Made by a program: the position numbers and the translations under genes. Positions 41,944-50,993 of a stretch of DNA of 64,000 bases are shown here, in pieces. The stretch spans positions 24,976 to 88,975 of the forward strand of contig CAYOPE010000001.1 in NCBI GenBank assembly GCA_964405805.1. Reading direction: 5' to 3'. Below the pieces are notes generated by a model. That model was not told where the DNA came from, searched no databases, and saw only the letters and a program-made list of their open reading frames with translations. The stretch's first letter is position 1. Each line of letters opens with the position of its first letter. The DNA comes from CAYOPE01 sp964405805 (lineage in GTDB: Bacteria > Patescibacteriota > Doudnabacteria > UBA920 > O2-02-FULL-48-8).

Positions 41944-42861
41944 ATGCCTGAATTACCTGAGGTCGAAACCGTGGTTTCTGAACTGCGGTCGAAGCTGAGA
42001 AATAAGAAAATAAAAGAAGTCAGGGTGCTGCTGCCGAAAATGGTCGCAATCGGTCCGCATACTTTACCCAATCTGAGACGGACCGATTCGCAGACAGCAG
42101 CAGACTTTGCGCGGACACTGCGGAATCAGAAAATTTCTGGTGTTTCTCGTCGTGCTAAAATGATTATCATTGATCTTGCAGGTAAGTACGCCATCTTGGT
42201 CCATCTTAAGATGACGGGCCAACTGATTTTTTTCGACAAAAAACATTTGGACAAGCAAATCAAGCTTTTGAATATTGAAAACACGAAAGCGGTCCACCTG
42301 CCTGCCAAGTCCACGCATGTAATTTTTGATTTTGCGGATGGATCGAAACTTTTTTACAATGACTTTCGGCAGTTTGGGTATCTGAAATTGGTCACAGATA
42401 AAGAATTGTCACAGGTTTCGGAGCTGCAAGGCTATGGACCAGAGCCTTTGGCCGCAAATTTCACGTACGTGAAATTTGCTGAACTGCTGAAGAAGAGATC
42501 CAACGCGCTGATCAAGCCGTGGCTTATGGATCCCACGATCATCGCAGGCATCGGCAACATTTATTCTGACGAAATTCTGTATTTTGCCAAAGTCCGGCCA
42601 GACAGACGAGTGAAAAGTTTGTCTGGGACTGAGAAAAAATTGGTTTTCAAAGGCATAAAAAAGATTTTGCAGGATGCAGTAAATCATTACGGCTCATCAG
42701 TCGGGGACTTTGTCAGACCCTCAGGCGACTGGGGCACGTATGGTCTTCTTCATAAGGTTTACGGCCGCGCCGGGGAAAAGTGTAAAAGATGTGGTACTAT
42801 AATAAAGAGCATGAAATTTAATGGCAGGACGGGTTGCTACTGCCCGCGAGAACAGAGGTAG
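41944..42861 (+). CDS. mutM: Formamidopyrimidine-DNA glycosylase
   Basis: A 305-aa base-excision repair enzyme removing oxidised purines. N-terminal MPELPEVETV supplies the catalytic Pro and Glu; H2TH region (LMDPTIIAGIGNIYSDEIL); C-terminal zinc finger CKRCGTIIKS with the closing GRTGCYCP. A TATAAT ends 8 nt before the ATG and no SD is seen, so the mRNA may be leaderless. Confidence 0.96.
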   Translation: MPELPEVETVVSELRSKLRNKKIKEVRVLLPKMVAIGPHTLPNLRRTDSQTAADFARTLRNQKISGVSRRAKMIIIDLAGKYAILVHLKMTGQLIFFDKKHLDKQIKLLNIENTKAVHLPAKSTHVIFDFADGSKLFYNDFRQFGYLKLVTDKELSQVSELQGYGPEPLAANFTYVKFAELLKKRSNALIKPWLMDPTIIAGIGNIYSDEILYFAKVRPDRRVKSLSGTEKKLVFKGIKKILQDAVNHYGSSVGDFVRPSGDWGTYGLLHKVYGRAGEKCKRCGTIIKSMKFNGRTGCYCPREQR

Positions 42862-42863
42862 GT

Positions 42864-42947
42864 TCCTCCCCTAGAATAGGGGAGGTTAGGAGGGGTAGAT
42901 TCCAGGATCTACCACCCCCAGCCCCTCCTATTCTAGGAGGGGAGAAA
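42864..42947. repeat. Gene-less pair of DUF559-type palindromic units, tails inward
   Basis: CCTCCCCTAGAATAGGGGAG unit and tail, a 7-bp centre, then the inverted tail and unit ending CTAGGAGGGGAG. The layout equals a DUF559 element without the gene. Confidence 0.85.
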
Positions 42948-42952
42948 AAACC

Positions 42953-43297
42953 ATGCAAGATGATAAATGGGAAGCGCTAAAAGAAGAATTGAAACGCAAG
43001 TTCAAAGTCGAAGATCAGCACTTTGAAGATTTGATTACGTCCACTGCGGATGGGCCAGTTATTTCTGGCAAGGTCGAAGTGATTATCTTCGAAACTCCCA
43101 TGGGTAAGATCAAACTTGTGCGTGAAAGCAAACCCGTGGTCCTGGGCAAAAAAGAATTCTACAGTCATCAGCAGGGAAAAGCCGCCAGGACTGAGTACCA
43201 ATTTTCAGACACAGAATTTTCTCACAAGATCAAAGCATATAAATTAGATGATGAAGACGAATGGAAGGAGATGGATGCTGCAGCATTTGGAAATTAA
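42953..43297 (+). CDS. Unknown protein (114 aa)
   Basis: A charged helix (WEALKEELKRKFKVED) is followed by a beta-rich domain (KVEVIIFETPMGKIKLVRES) and an acidic C-terminus. No family is recognised. Overlaps the next gene by about 20 nt. Composition fits the core genes. Confidence 0.7.
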   Translation: MQDDKWEALKEELKRKFKVEDQHFEDLITSTADGPVISGKVEVIIFETPMGKIKLVRESKPVVLGKKEFYSHQQGKAARTEYQFSDTEFSHKIKAYKLDDEDEWKEMDAAAFGN

Positions 43298-44222
43298 GGA
43301 AAATCAGAAACAAAAGTTAGCAGAGGCGATTGTTTCAACTCTAGTTTTTTTCAGTTTGTATAATTTACCTCTCTCTTCGCGTCGCGTTTTTGAACTACTG
43401 CTCGGAACTAGATCTACGCAAGCAGAAGTCGATGAGATGTTGAATTTTTTGGCAGTAAATAATCTCATTTTCACTCAGAATGGTTTGTTTGCGCTGAAAA
43501 AATGGGACGCAGCAGTATATAATGCCAATCAACTAGAGCTCACGAAAAAATGGCAGAAGATTGATCGCTATTTTTCTTGGCTTGCGGTTCTACCATTTGT
43601 CCGCCAGATCTCAGTGATCAATAGCTTGGCCCTAGGCACGGCTGACAGCGACTCAGACATTGATTTTTTGGTCATCACTAATCCTGGTCGGCTGTACTTT
43701 GTGCGATCAATCATCATTGTCCTGTTTCGCTTGCTCGGGGTTTACAAAACACGACAAAAAATCAAAGACAGATTTTGTTTTGGCTTTTTTGTCTCAGAGA
43801 GAAAACAAGATCTACACGAGCTATTGTTGAAACCTCAAGATCCGTATTTGGTTTTCTGGCTGGCAAACATGCGACCGATACTTGGTCGGCAAGCATACGA
43901 GCACTTTATGCAAGAAAATGCTTGGATTAAGACTTATTTCCCAAATCTTGAGCCGATAAATCGGCTGACTACAGTTAAGCGTTCGAGCTCGGCAATGAAA
44001 ACCGTCAAAATTATTCTAGAAATTTTACTCTGGTTGCCAAGTTTGATTGCGGAACCCTTGCTTCGGAAGATCCATGTTAGTCATACTTTCAAGCTTGCTG
44101 AAAATAAAGCCCTAACCTCGACCACGATTGCAAATAAGGACATGCTGAAGCTGCATGGATATGATGTCCGAGCAGAGATCGCGTTTAGGTACCAGGATAT
44201 TTTAGAAAATTATCAGAAATAG
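43275..44222 (+). CDS. Nucleotidyltransferase-domain protein with winged-helix N-terminus
   Basis: A 315-aa protein. The start at 43275 is preferred because AAGGAGATGG lies just upstream. An N-terminal winged-helix-like region (LPLSSRRVFELLLG) precedes a Pol-beta-type nucleotidyltransferase core, INSLALGTADSDSDIDFLV, with the D-x-D metal motif. The C-terminal part contains a hydrophobic helix (about residues 240-258). Similar proteins are in many Patescibacteria; substrate unknown. Confidence 0.78.
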   Translation: MLQHLEIKENQKQKLAEAIVSTLVFFSLYNLPLSSRRVFELLLGTRSTQAEVDEMLNFLAVNNLIFTQNGLFALKKWDAAVYNANQLELTKKWQKIDRYFSWLAVLPFVRQISVINSLALGTADSDSDIDFLVITNPGRLYFVRSIIIVLFRLLGVYKTRQKIKDRFCFGFFVSERKQDLHELLLKPQDPYLVFWLANMRPILGRQAYEHFMQENAWIKTYFPNLEPINRLTTVKRSSSAMKTVKIILEILLWLPSLIAEPLLRKIHVSHTFKLAENKALTSTTIANKDMLKLHGYDVRAEIAFRYQDILENYQK

Positions 44223-44223
44223 G

Positions 44224-44253
44224 GAAGCGGTGACCATCAGGGGCCACCGCTTC
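44224..44253. terminator. Hairpin between convergent genes
   Basis: GAAGCGGTG and CACCGCTTC arms with no strong T-tract; the likely end of the minus-strand pair. Confidence 0.5.
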
Positions 44254-44491
44254 GGGAAAACAACAGGACTTTCGCCGGACCGCGCGCTGACTTGGTCTTT
44301 TTCTGCTTGCGCAACCTTCGCGCTTCCGCGCTGCGCAATCCCGCGACAACATGGTTGTAGCGTTCCAGACAGTGGGGGCAGCCGAAGATAGCTTCGTAGC
44401 GACTGACTGTTTTCGCGTTCCAGGATTTGGCGCGCATCAGGTCACGGAACTGCCTCGCAGTAGCGTGCCGATGCTTTGGTCTTTTCGCCAT
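44237..44491 (-). CDS. Small basic protein with CPHC motif (84 aa)
   Basis: AGGAGAAGC SD directly upstream of the ATG at 44491. Begins MAKRPKHRHATARQFRDLM; a single CPHC (YEAIFGCPHCLERYNH) with nearby His suggests a possible zinc knuckle; Lys/Arg-rich end. Second gene of a minus-strand cassette. Possibly nucleic-acid binding; no family is recognised. Confidence 0.65.
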   Translation of the reverse strand: MAKRPKHRHATARQFRDLMRAKSWNAKTVSRYEAIFGCPHCLERYNHVVAGLRSAEARRLRKQKKTKSARGPAKVLLFSRSGGP

Positions 44492-44498
44492 GCTTCTC

Positions 44499-44681
44499 CT
44501 ATCGGATGACTTCGATTTCCAGCTCTGCCTGCGTTGTGATTCTCGCTCCTGGTTGCCGGTTCTGTTGAATGCTGGTTTCAGCCGCACGATTTAATTCATC
44601 CGGATCGACGTAGAAGATGAACGCAATCGTTTTGCCTCCTGCCGTGCCAGTACCGCGGCCGAGTGGTACCTTGTTGGCCAT
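44499..44681 (-). CDS. Small unrecognised protein (60 aa)
   Basis: AAGGAGG SD 8 nt before ATG, and a good promoter upstream (TTGCAA/TATTAT). Begins MANKVPLGRGTGTAGGKTIA. No family is recognised. First gene of the minus-strand pair divergent from groESL. Confidence 0.7.
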   Translation of the reverse strand: MANKVPLGRGTGTAGGKTIAFIFYVDPDELNRAAETSIQQNRQPGARITTQAELEIEVIR

Positions 44682-44705
44682 GTGGGTCCATCCTCCTTAT
44701 GGCCT

Positions 44706-44756
44706 ATAATAGCCGAGTTTTGATAGTCTTGCAAAGCTTGGGGTAACTGGTATAAT
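44706..44756. promoter_or_regulatory. Divergent promoters sharing one palindromic -35 (TTGCAA)
   Basis: TTGCAA at 44729-44734 is its own reverse complement. Minus promoter: TTGCAA, 17 bp, TATTAT (44711-44706). Plus promoter: TTGCAA, 16 bp, TATAAT (44751-44756) for groESL. Confidence 0.75.
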
Positions 44757-44772
44757 AGATGGGCGAAAAAAA

Positions 44773-44797
44773 TAAAAATCCCACCAGGGATTTTTTA
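44773..44797 (+). terminator. Terminator-like hairpin in the groES leader
   Basis: AAAAATCCC and GGGATTTTTT arms with a 5-nt loop, about 20 nt upstream of the groES ATG; possible attenuator. No CIRCE element is seen. Confidence 0.6.
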
Positions 44798-44813
44798 ATC
44801 AGAAAGGAAATCC

Positions 44814-46740
<1,927 letters not shown>

Positions 46741-46769
46741 GTCACGTAACACATATCACGTAACAAAAC

Positions 46770-46800
46770 AGGGCCCGACGCGTACGCGCGTCGGGCCCCA
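46770..46800. terminator. Bidirectional terminator groEL / transglycosylase gene
   Basis: GGGCCCGACGCG and CGCGTCGGGCCC arms; the T-rich tail is better on the minus strand (TGTTTTGTT). A CACGTAACA repeat lies on its left. Confidence 0.8.
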
Positions 46801-46811
46801 ATCTTATCGCT

Positions 46812-48341
46812 TCAGCGATGAATCGCTTGGCGATAGTAGTCTGAGAAGAACTGGTCGTAGGCGGGGTTGGGCACGACGTGAATCGTGTCCTGTCCCGCCT
46901 CTTTGATGAACGCTAGCCGACCTGCGATCTCCAGGTCGTAGAGCACAAACCGTAGATCGCGTTTGTACGTGCTACTCTTTTTTAGGAGCGGCAGGTCAAA
47001 CGCTTTGCCCATGGTGTGCGTGGGCAGGCTCGTGATCGCGTTATCGTTGCTAGCGCGGAGTGCTCCCTGTGTCTGTTGCGTCCGCACGAGGCTGTTTACC
47101 TCGAGGGGTACGAACTTGCTGCCCTGAAGCAGGCGCAGTTCGTTGACCACATAGAGCAGGCAGCCTGCGGTTGGGGTTTCTGTCGCGACGTACTCGCGCT
47201 GATGGCTCAAGTCTTTCTCCGCGATCGGAGATGGCTTGTCCAAGCGAGGATAGAACCCCAAGTTCGGGTAAGGCAGGTCGACCAGTCGCCCTGCCTTTTT
47301 CGCGTTGCGGAGAGCGAGCAGGTCGCTGAACCGTAGCTGTTCGACCTGTTGTGGCGTGTAGTAGCTCCACATCAGGTTTGACAGCGGTAGCCGGCTACCG
47401 AATTGGTTGCGAAAGCGCTCCCACTGCTGATCGTAGGCTGCTGAGCTCTCGCGGAACAGCGAGAGCAGTCGGCGGGCTTCCATGACGTGGAAGTAGTATG
47501 TCGGCGCGAAGTCCGACTTTTCACGTGCACGGAAGAGGAAGTCTAGCACCTCAGGCTTGAAGTAAGGGGTGTTTTTGAAAAAAACTTCCGGGTAGGTGAG
47601 AGAATGATCCGCGATGATTTGCTTGACCGTGTCGAACCGTACCTCTTTGCGCATCGGCGAGACGAGCTTGCCGATGAGCTTCACTGGGCGAGGGATCCCA
47701 GTGTAGAGGCTGACGAGCTTCAGCACCGGACCGTCGCCATCGTGATATTGCTGGATGCTGAAGTCCATCTGGCCGTAGGTCCGAACAGCCGCTGCGAGCC
47801 GCCGACCCATAGCAGGGATGGCTTTGGCGGGATTGAGTCGTTCGTCCTCGTAGTCATCGACTTTTTTCTGGCCGACGACTACGCGCTTGCGCGATTTGCC
47901 TTTGCCCTGCCACTGGTAGATCGGTTCGGTGTGAGATCCGATTCTGCGATGGATGTCGAGCCCGGCGTCTTTCGCTGCGTCTTTCGTGAACTGTCCGATG
48001 CCGACTGGTCCTGTCGGACTTTTCGCATCAGCGATGCCGTGACTCTCGATGAAGATGAGCGCGGCGATGATGAGAGGGTCCACTCCGTTTTGCTGTCCGG
48101 CTTTCTGGATGATGGACCAGATCTTCGTCTCGAAGATCCGACGCGGTGCTTCTTTTGACTGAGGGTGGCGGAGAAGATAGAAGTCACTTGTCCGCTGGAG
48201 CGTGTCTGCGCGCGCGAAAATTTGCGCGGTGGTGAGCTTCGGGCGGTCCACGCCAATTCCTGCTATCCGTTCTGCGGAAGCAGTTTGAGCGGGGAGCACG
48301 AAGCTAACCAGCAACGTCACGACGATTGCCAGTTTTCTCAT
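46812..48341 (-). CDS. Secreted lytic transglycosylase-like protein with DUF5715 C-terminus
   Basis: A 509-aa protein with an N-terminal signal peptide (cut near ASA-ER, about residue 23). An SLT-like domain (about residues 75-215): GVDPLIIAALIFIESHG with catalytic-like Glu, GPVGIGQFTKDAAKDAG. The C-terminal DUF5715-like domain (about residues 400-509): VNSLVRTQQTQGALRASN and THTMGKAFDLPL, whose His/Asp pattern recalls M15/LAS peptidases. Probably a two-headed peptidoglycan enzyme. GC-rich; divergent from the RNA island. Confidence 0.8.
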   Translation of the reverse strand: MRKLAIVVTLLVSFVLPAQTASAERIAGIGVDRPKLTTAQIFARADTLQRTSDFYLLRHPQSKEAPRRIFETKIWSIIQKAGQQNGVDPLIIAALIFIESHGIADAKSPTGPVGIGQFTKDAAKDAGLDIHRRIGSHTEPIYQWQGKGKSRKRVVVGQKKVDDYEDERLNPAKAIPAMGRRLAAAVRTYGQMDFSIQQYHDGDGPVLKLVSLYTGIPRPVKLIGKLVSPMRKEVRFDTVKQIIADHSLTYPEVFFKNTPYFKPEVLDFLFRAREKSDFAPTYYFHVMEARRLLSLFRESSAAYDQQWERFRNQFGSRLPLSNLMWSYYTPQQVEQLRFSDLLALRNAKKAGRLVDLPYPNLGFYPRLDKPSPIAEKDLSHQREYVATETPTAGCLLYVVNELRLLQGSKFVPLEVNSLVRTQQTQGALRASNDNAITSLPTHTMGKAFDLPLLKKSSTYKRDLRFVLYDLEIAGRLAFIKEAGQDTIHVVPNPAYDQFFSDYYRQAIHR

Positions 48342-48381
48342 GTCTGCCTCCGTATACGAATTAAAGTGCGACTAACAGTCA

Positions 48382-48410
48382 AACTTACCTGATTTTAGCC
48401 AAAAAGTCAA
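48382..48410 (-). promoter_or_regulatory. Promoter for the transglycosylase gene with operator half
   Basis: On the minus strand TTGACT (48410-48405), 17 bp, TAAGTT (48387-48382). The spacer holds TTTTGGCTAAAA (48404-48393), the same site as in the palindrome at 48425. Confidence 0.65.
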
Positions 48411-48424
48411 GCTGTGGTAAAGAG

Positions 48425-48448
48425 ATTTTGGCTAATTTTAGCCAAAAT
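48425..48448. promoter_or_regulatory. Operator-like palindrome
   Basis: ATTTTGGCTAA, TT, TTAGCCAAAAT: 11-bp perfect arms, between divergent promoters. A second half-site copy, TTTTAGCCAAAA, is at 48393-48404. Confidence 0.7.
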
Positions 48449-48461
48449 ATAGGCAAAAGTC

Positions 48462-48490
48462 TTGACAACAGCGCCAAAAAGGAGTATGCT
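48462..48490 (+). promoter_or_regulatory. Promoter into the RNA-leader island
   Basis: TTGACA (48462-48467), 17 bp, TATGCT (48485-48490). Confidence 0.8.
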
Positions 48491-48577
48491 TATATGTTGC
48501 TTTAAAAATGAATAACAGTGCTTATTCGTTCAGGACCGAATGAGCCACGTAACACGTATCACATAACACGTAACAAA

Positions 48578-48606
48578 GCGTCCTGAAAAAGGACGCATTT
48601 TTGTTT
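48578..48606 (+). terminator. Early terminator / attenuator at the island entrance
   Basis: GCGTCC and GGACGC arms followed by ATTTTTG, about 85 nt after the promoter. A potential 11-codon ORF from 48509 precedes it; too short to call. Confidence 0.75.
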
Positions 48607-48618
48607 ACAGAATTTCTT

Positions 48619-49030
48619 CTTTCCTAAGTTTTTACGAACTCGAAAATTTGGGAAGGGAGAAATCCCTAAGTGTCCGGTTGCCTGAGGAAAATTAGGAGAC
48701 ATGTGTGAGAAACCCATCGGAAAGGCGAAACTATCCCTATTTATAGGACCACTGATTTTGAGACACAAGCTTGTGGCGAGCCTATGTGCTCCCCAAAGAC
48801 AAGCTAACTCAAGCAGGTCCAAAGCTCCAGAAGGAGCAAGAGCGATAGTCGAGCTGGAACGGTGACGTCCCGAAAGGGGCTGGGTAAGCACGGTCTCACC
48901 CTCAGGTGAGCTAGGAGTGAGCTAACAGCTAACCAGGAGGACTGCAGTGACGTAGTAGGACTAATGCTCATAAGAGCTGGCATGCGTCATACGTTAGGGG
49001 CTTGGCCGCAAGGCTGAGCCCCGCCCATTC
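48619..49030 (+). ncRNA. Candidate large structured RNA (about 400 nt)
   Basis: No convincing ORF. It starts with a CCTAAGTTTT/AAAATTTGGG hairpin shared with 52035-52072. Further hairpins: GCTCC-AGAA-GGAGC (48827), GTCCC-GAAA-GGGGC (48869), CTCACC-CTCA-GGTGAG (48894), GCTC-ATAA-GAGC (48967) and GGGGCT..GCC-GCAA-GGC..AGCCCC (49000). Several loops are GNRA, typical of large folded RNAs. No RNase P, tmRNA, SRP or group I/II hallmark found. Confidence 0.55.
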
Positions 49031-49040
49031 TTAGTAAATT

Positions 49041-49170
49041 TTGTTTCTAGGACATTGGGCACTATCTAGGTTTAAGAGGGATAAATCTACATTTGCCCGT
49101 TAACTTACCTAAGTTAGTACCCAATGTTCTGGAAGCACGAAGGCTTCCGAAGTTTCAGGAGGAGCTTAGG
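49041..49170 (+). promoter_or_regulatory. Repeated leader RNA, copy A
   Basis: P1 ACATTGGG (49052-49059) / CCCAATGT (49120-49127); inner GGG..AAAT/ATTTGCCC and AACTTA/TAAGTT hairpins; P4 GGAAGC/GCTTCC (49131-49148); then AGGAGG and the ATG at 49171. Copies B (50258) and C (50994) share the plan. Confidence 0.8.
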
Positions 49171-49506
49171 ATGACTGGACGGAAAATTGGTCAGCACACG
49201 GTTCAGATGGCGATGCAGGCGATCGAACACTTCTACCGAAAGTACGAGGCCAAGTTCGATACGCCGACCATCGTGGCACTAGCGATCGCTCTGTACGAGT
49301 TTCGCGAACACGGCGATTCGCTCGAGCTGACGCCGTACGAGAATGCGTTTCGTCGAATCATGATTCTGCGCCACGACCGCAGCTACGGGAATAACAAAGG
49401 TCGTGTCGCTCTCGTGTTCGGTTACAACGGATTCGATGAGGCTAAGACCGACGAGCTCAACGAACTGATCAACCGGTTCACGAAGAACGAGCTGATCAGC
49501 GAGTAA
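49171..49506 (+). CDS. Unknown protein (111 aa) behind leader A
   Basis: The start at 49171 is set by AGGAGG after the leader. Mostly helical first half (KIGQHTVQMAMQAIEHFYRK), mixed second half with GRVALVFGYNGFDEAKTDEL. No family is recognised. GC-rich codons, first gene of the island. Confidence 0.72.
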   Translation: MTGRKIGQHTVQMAMQAIEHFYRKYEAKFDTPTIVALAIALYEFREHGDSLELTPYENAFRRIMILRHDRSYGNNKGRVALVFGYNGFDEAKTDELNELINRFTKNELISE

Positions 49507-49584
49507 TTCCCAGCGGCGTCAGCGCCTGCTGATGTCGAGACAAGACCCCACCATCCAACCCCACCAAGTGCAAGAGGGACTTCG

Positions 49585-49635
49585 CAAGTTTGTCCCTCTC
49601 CTGCCAGTAAACTTTATTAATAGAGTTTAGTGGCA
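49585..49635 (+). other. Two hairpins after the first island gene
   Basis: GAGGGAC/GTCCCTC hairpin, then CTGCCAGTAAACT paired with AGTTTAGTGGCAG. The second is placed like the hairpin at 52035-52072 relative to leader family D. Confidence 0.6.
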
Positions 49636-49638
49636 GGG

Positions 49639-49698
49639 TGTACCAGATAGTTCTTTCGTTTCTTGGTTTGCGCTGAAAAATGCGCGAGTGAGGTAGAA
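49639..49698 (+). promoter_or_regulatory. Leader family D, copy 1
   Basis: GTTCTTTCG, TTTGCGC, TGCGCG and GTGAGGT blocks in the same order and spacing as 52075-52130. GCGC/GCGC hairpin just before the SD (GAGGT) and ATG at 49699. Confidence 0.72.
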
Positions 49699-50016
49699 AT
49701 GCACAAGATCCGACCGATCATCGCTCGGCTGGTTGAACTCCGCGTCGTCGGTACCCTGTTCAACATCATGCCGTTCGTCGTCGCGCGACTGTTCCTCAGC
49801 TACGAATCAACGTCGATCTACGCGGTGGCTACTTCGGGCTTCGTGAACTTCTACGTCGTGATGGTCGGTGTCATCGCGACGCTCGTGCTCATCGCCTATC
49901 TCGTGTGGGTGATGATGGACGAGGCGTACGAGGAGCTGAGGTCCTGGGCCATGATCTGCTGGGTCGAAGAGCTCGACGGCAACGTCGTGCTCCATCGGCA
50001 CTACCCCGTCGCTTAG
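49699..50016 (+). CDS. Small membrane protein (105 aa) behind leader D1
   Basis: Two transmembrane segments (about residues 17-34 and 49-71: NIMPFVVARLFLSY and FYVVMVGVIATLVLIAYLVW), then an acidic cytoplasmic-looking end (MMDEAYEELRSWAMICWVEE). Unrecognised. Start set by GAGGTAG and leader homology. Confidence 0.7.
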   Translation: MHKIRPIIARLVELRVVGTLFNIMPFVVARLFLSYESTSIYAVATSGFVNFYVVMVGVIATLVLIAYLVWVMMDEAYEELRSWAMICWVEELDGNVVLHRHYPVA

Positions 50017-50257
50017 GTTCTAAAAGCTAACGGACGGGCATGGCGTCCGCAACAAATCTAAAACCGGCCGAGCGGAAATCTCGGAGTCCAAGGAGGACTT
50101 ATAGCAAACTAATTGCTGGGGTCACATCGCAGCGCCCACCAAAGACTGCGTCAGGGTTGGATGTCCCGAGGGACTACATCCTGTGAAGGGAGCGAAACCA
50201 GTTTTTCGTTCCTCTCCCTTCCCTTGCTTCGAAGATATTCGAGGCAGAGGATCGGAA
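50017..50257 (+). other. Hairpin-rich spacer in the island, no gene seen
   Basis: CGAG/CTCG, GAGTCC/GGACTT, GGATGT/ACATCC, GAAGGGAG/CTCTCCCTTC and TGCTTCGAA-GATA-TTCGAGGCA hairpins follow one another. GC-rich, with no credible ORF. Confidence 0.5.
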
Positions 50258-50346
50258 ATTGTTTCTACCACGTTGGGCGCAGGTCTTGTATCTGTTCCTA
50301 ACGTTGTGGAAGCACGAAGGCTTTCACAAATCAGCAGGAGGACTGC
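50258..50346 (+). promoter_or_regulatory. Repeated leader RNA, copy B (short form)
   Basis: P1 ACGTTGGG (50270-50277) / CCTAACGT (50297-50304), with a compensatory A-U to G-C change relative to copies A and C; P4 GGAAGC/GCTTTC; CAGGAGGA before the ATG at 50347. The inner hairpins of A and C are missing. Confidence 0.78.
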
Positions 50347-50730
50347 ATGGATATAAGGTTGAAGGTCGGTGATCGGGTCAGATTCCGTCAGAGCGCGATC
50401 GAAAACGAAGACCTCTCGGACGAGAGAGTGGCCCAGCTTCCGCGAATCATAGAAGATCTCGAGGAAGGCATGAAGCGCATGTCTGAAGACGAAGCTCAGT
50501 TTCAGATGCATCACCTCGAGCGCTTCAGGGAAGAGCTGGTCTGGATCCAGATCGTTCGCTCCACGAACACCTATCGGGTTTCTCAGACGAGAACCTGGAT
50601 GGTGGTCACAGAGGACGAGAACGGTCAGTCCGAAGAGATACAGCAGCAAGACGTTCTTCTCGAAGGAGTCACGATAGTATTCTACACCAGGGAAGATTTC
50701 TCATCGGACTGGTTCGAGATCGTTGAGTAG
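50347..50730 (+). CDS. Unknown protein (127 aa) behind leader B
   Basis: The start MDIRLKVGDRVRFRQ suggests a small beta-barrel (SH3-like) beginning. A charged coiled-coil middle (RIIEDLEEGMKRMSEDEAQF) and beta-rich end (TRTWMVVTEDENG) follow. No family is recognised. Hammerhead ribozyme region follows its stop. Confidence 0.72.
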   Translation: MDIRLKVGDRVRFRQSAIENEDLSDERVAQLPRIIEDLEEGMKRMSEDEAQFQMHHLERFREELVWIQIVRSTNTYRVSQTRTWMVVTEDENGQSEEIQQQDVLLEGVTIVFYTREDFSSDWFEIVE

Positions 50731-50865
50731 TCTGTCGTAGACCTAGGTTCCCCTGGTAGTCAGAAGCAAGACCTTGTGACCGTTCGTGCAGAAGACCGGC
50801 GCTAAGTAAGCGCAATGTAAGCAGTCGGACGAAAGTCCGCCGTGGATAGCAAGCAAGTTGCGTCT
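50731..50865 (+). other. Hairpin-rich spacer before the hammerhead, no gene seen
   Basis: GCGC-TAAGTAA-GCGC (50800) and GGAC-GAAA-GTCC (50827) hairpins; possibly part of the same RNA as the ribozyme. Confidence 0.5.
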
Positions 50866-50927
50866 ACGTTCTATTTCCCTTAAATGGGACTGATGAGTCC
50901 GTGAGACCCGGACGAAATGGAAAGCGT
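50866..50927 (+). ncRNA. Hammerhead ribozyme, type III
   Basis: Core CTGATGA at 50890-50896 and GAAA at 50914-50917 enclose stem II (GTCCG/CGGAC, 7-nt loop). Stem I is TCCC/GGGA (50876-50879 / 50886-50889) with a 6-nt loop. Stem III is open: TTCTAT (50869-50874) pairs with ATGGAA (50917-50922), and ACG (50866) with CGT (50925). Predicted cleavage after T50875 (triplet AUU, fits the NUH rule). Confidence 0.85.
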
Positions 50928-50941
50928 TATTCGGCAGCGCG

Positions 50942-50973
50942 ACGCGTATCGGTAACCGTTAAACGATACGCGC
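50942..50973 (+). other. Strong hairpin after the hammerhead
   Basis: CGCGTATCG and CGATACGCG (9 bp) with a 12-nt loop. Confidence 0.6.
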
Positions 50974-50993
50974 AGCTCTGACGTAAACCGCGA

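Noticed and set aside
48509..48544. Leader peptide of 11 codons at the island entrance
   Set aside because: No SD, and composition gives no hint of a regulatory codon run; too short to support.
48619..49030. Group I or group II intron, RNase P RNA, tmRNA or SRP RNA
   Set aside because: I looked for P7/P3 and domain V patterns, the RNase P conserved blocks, the tmRNA tag/alanine ends and the SRP GGAA loop; none was present in the right order.
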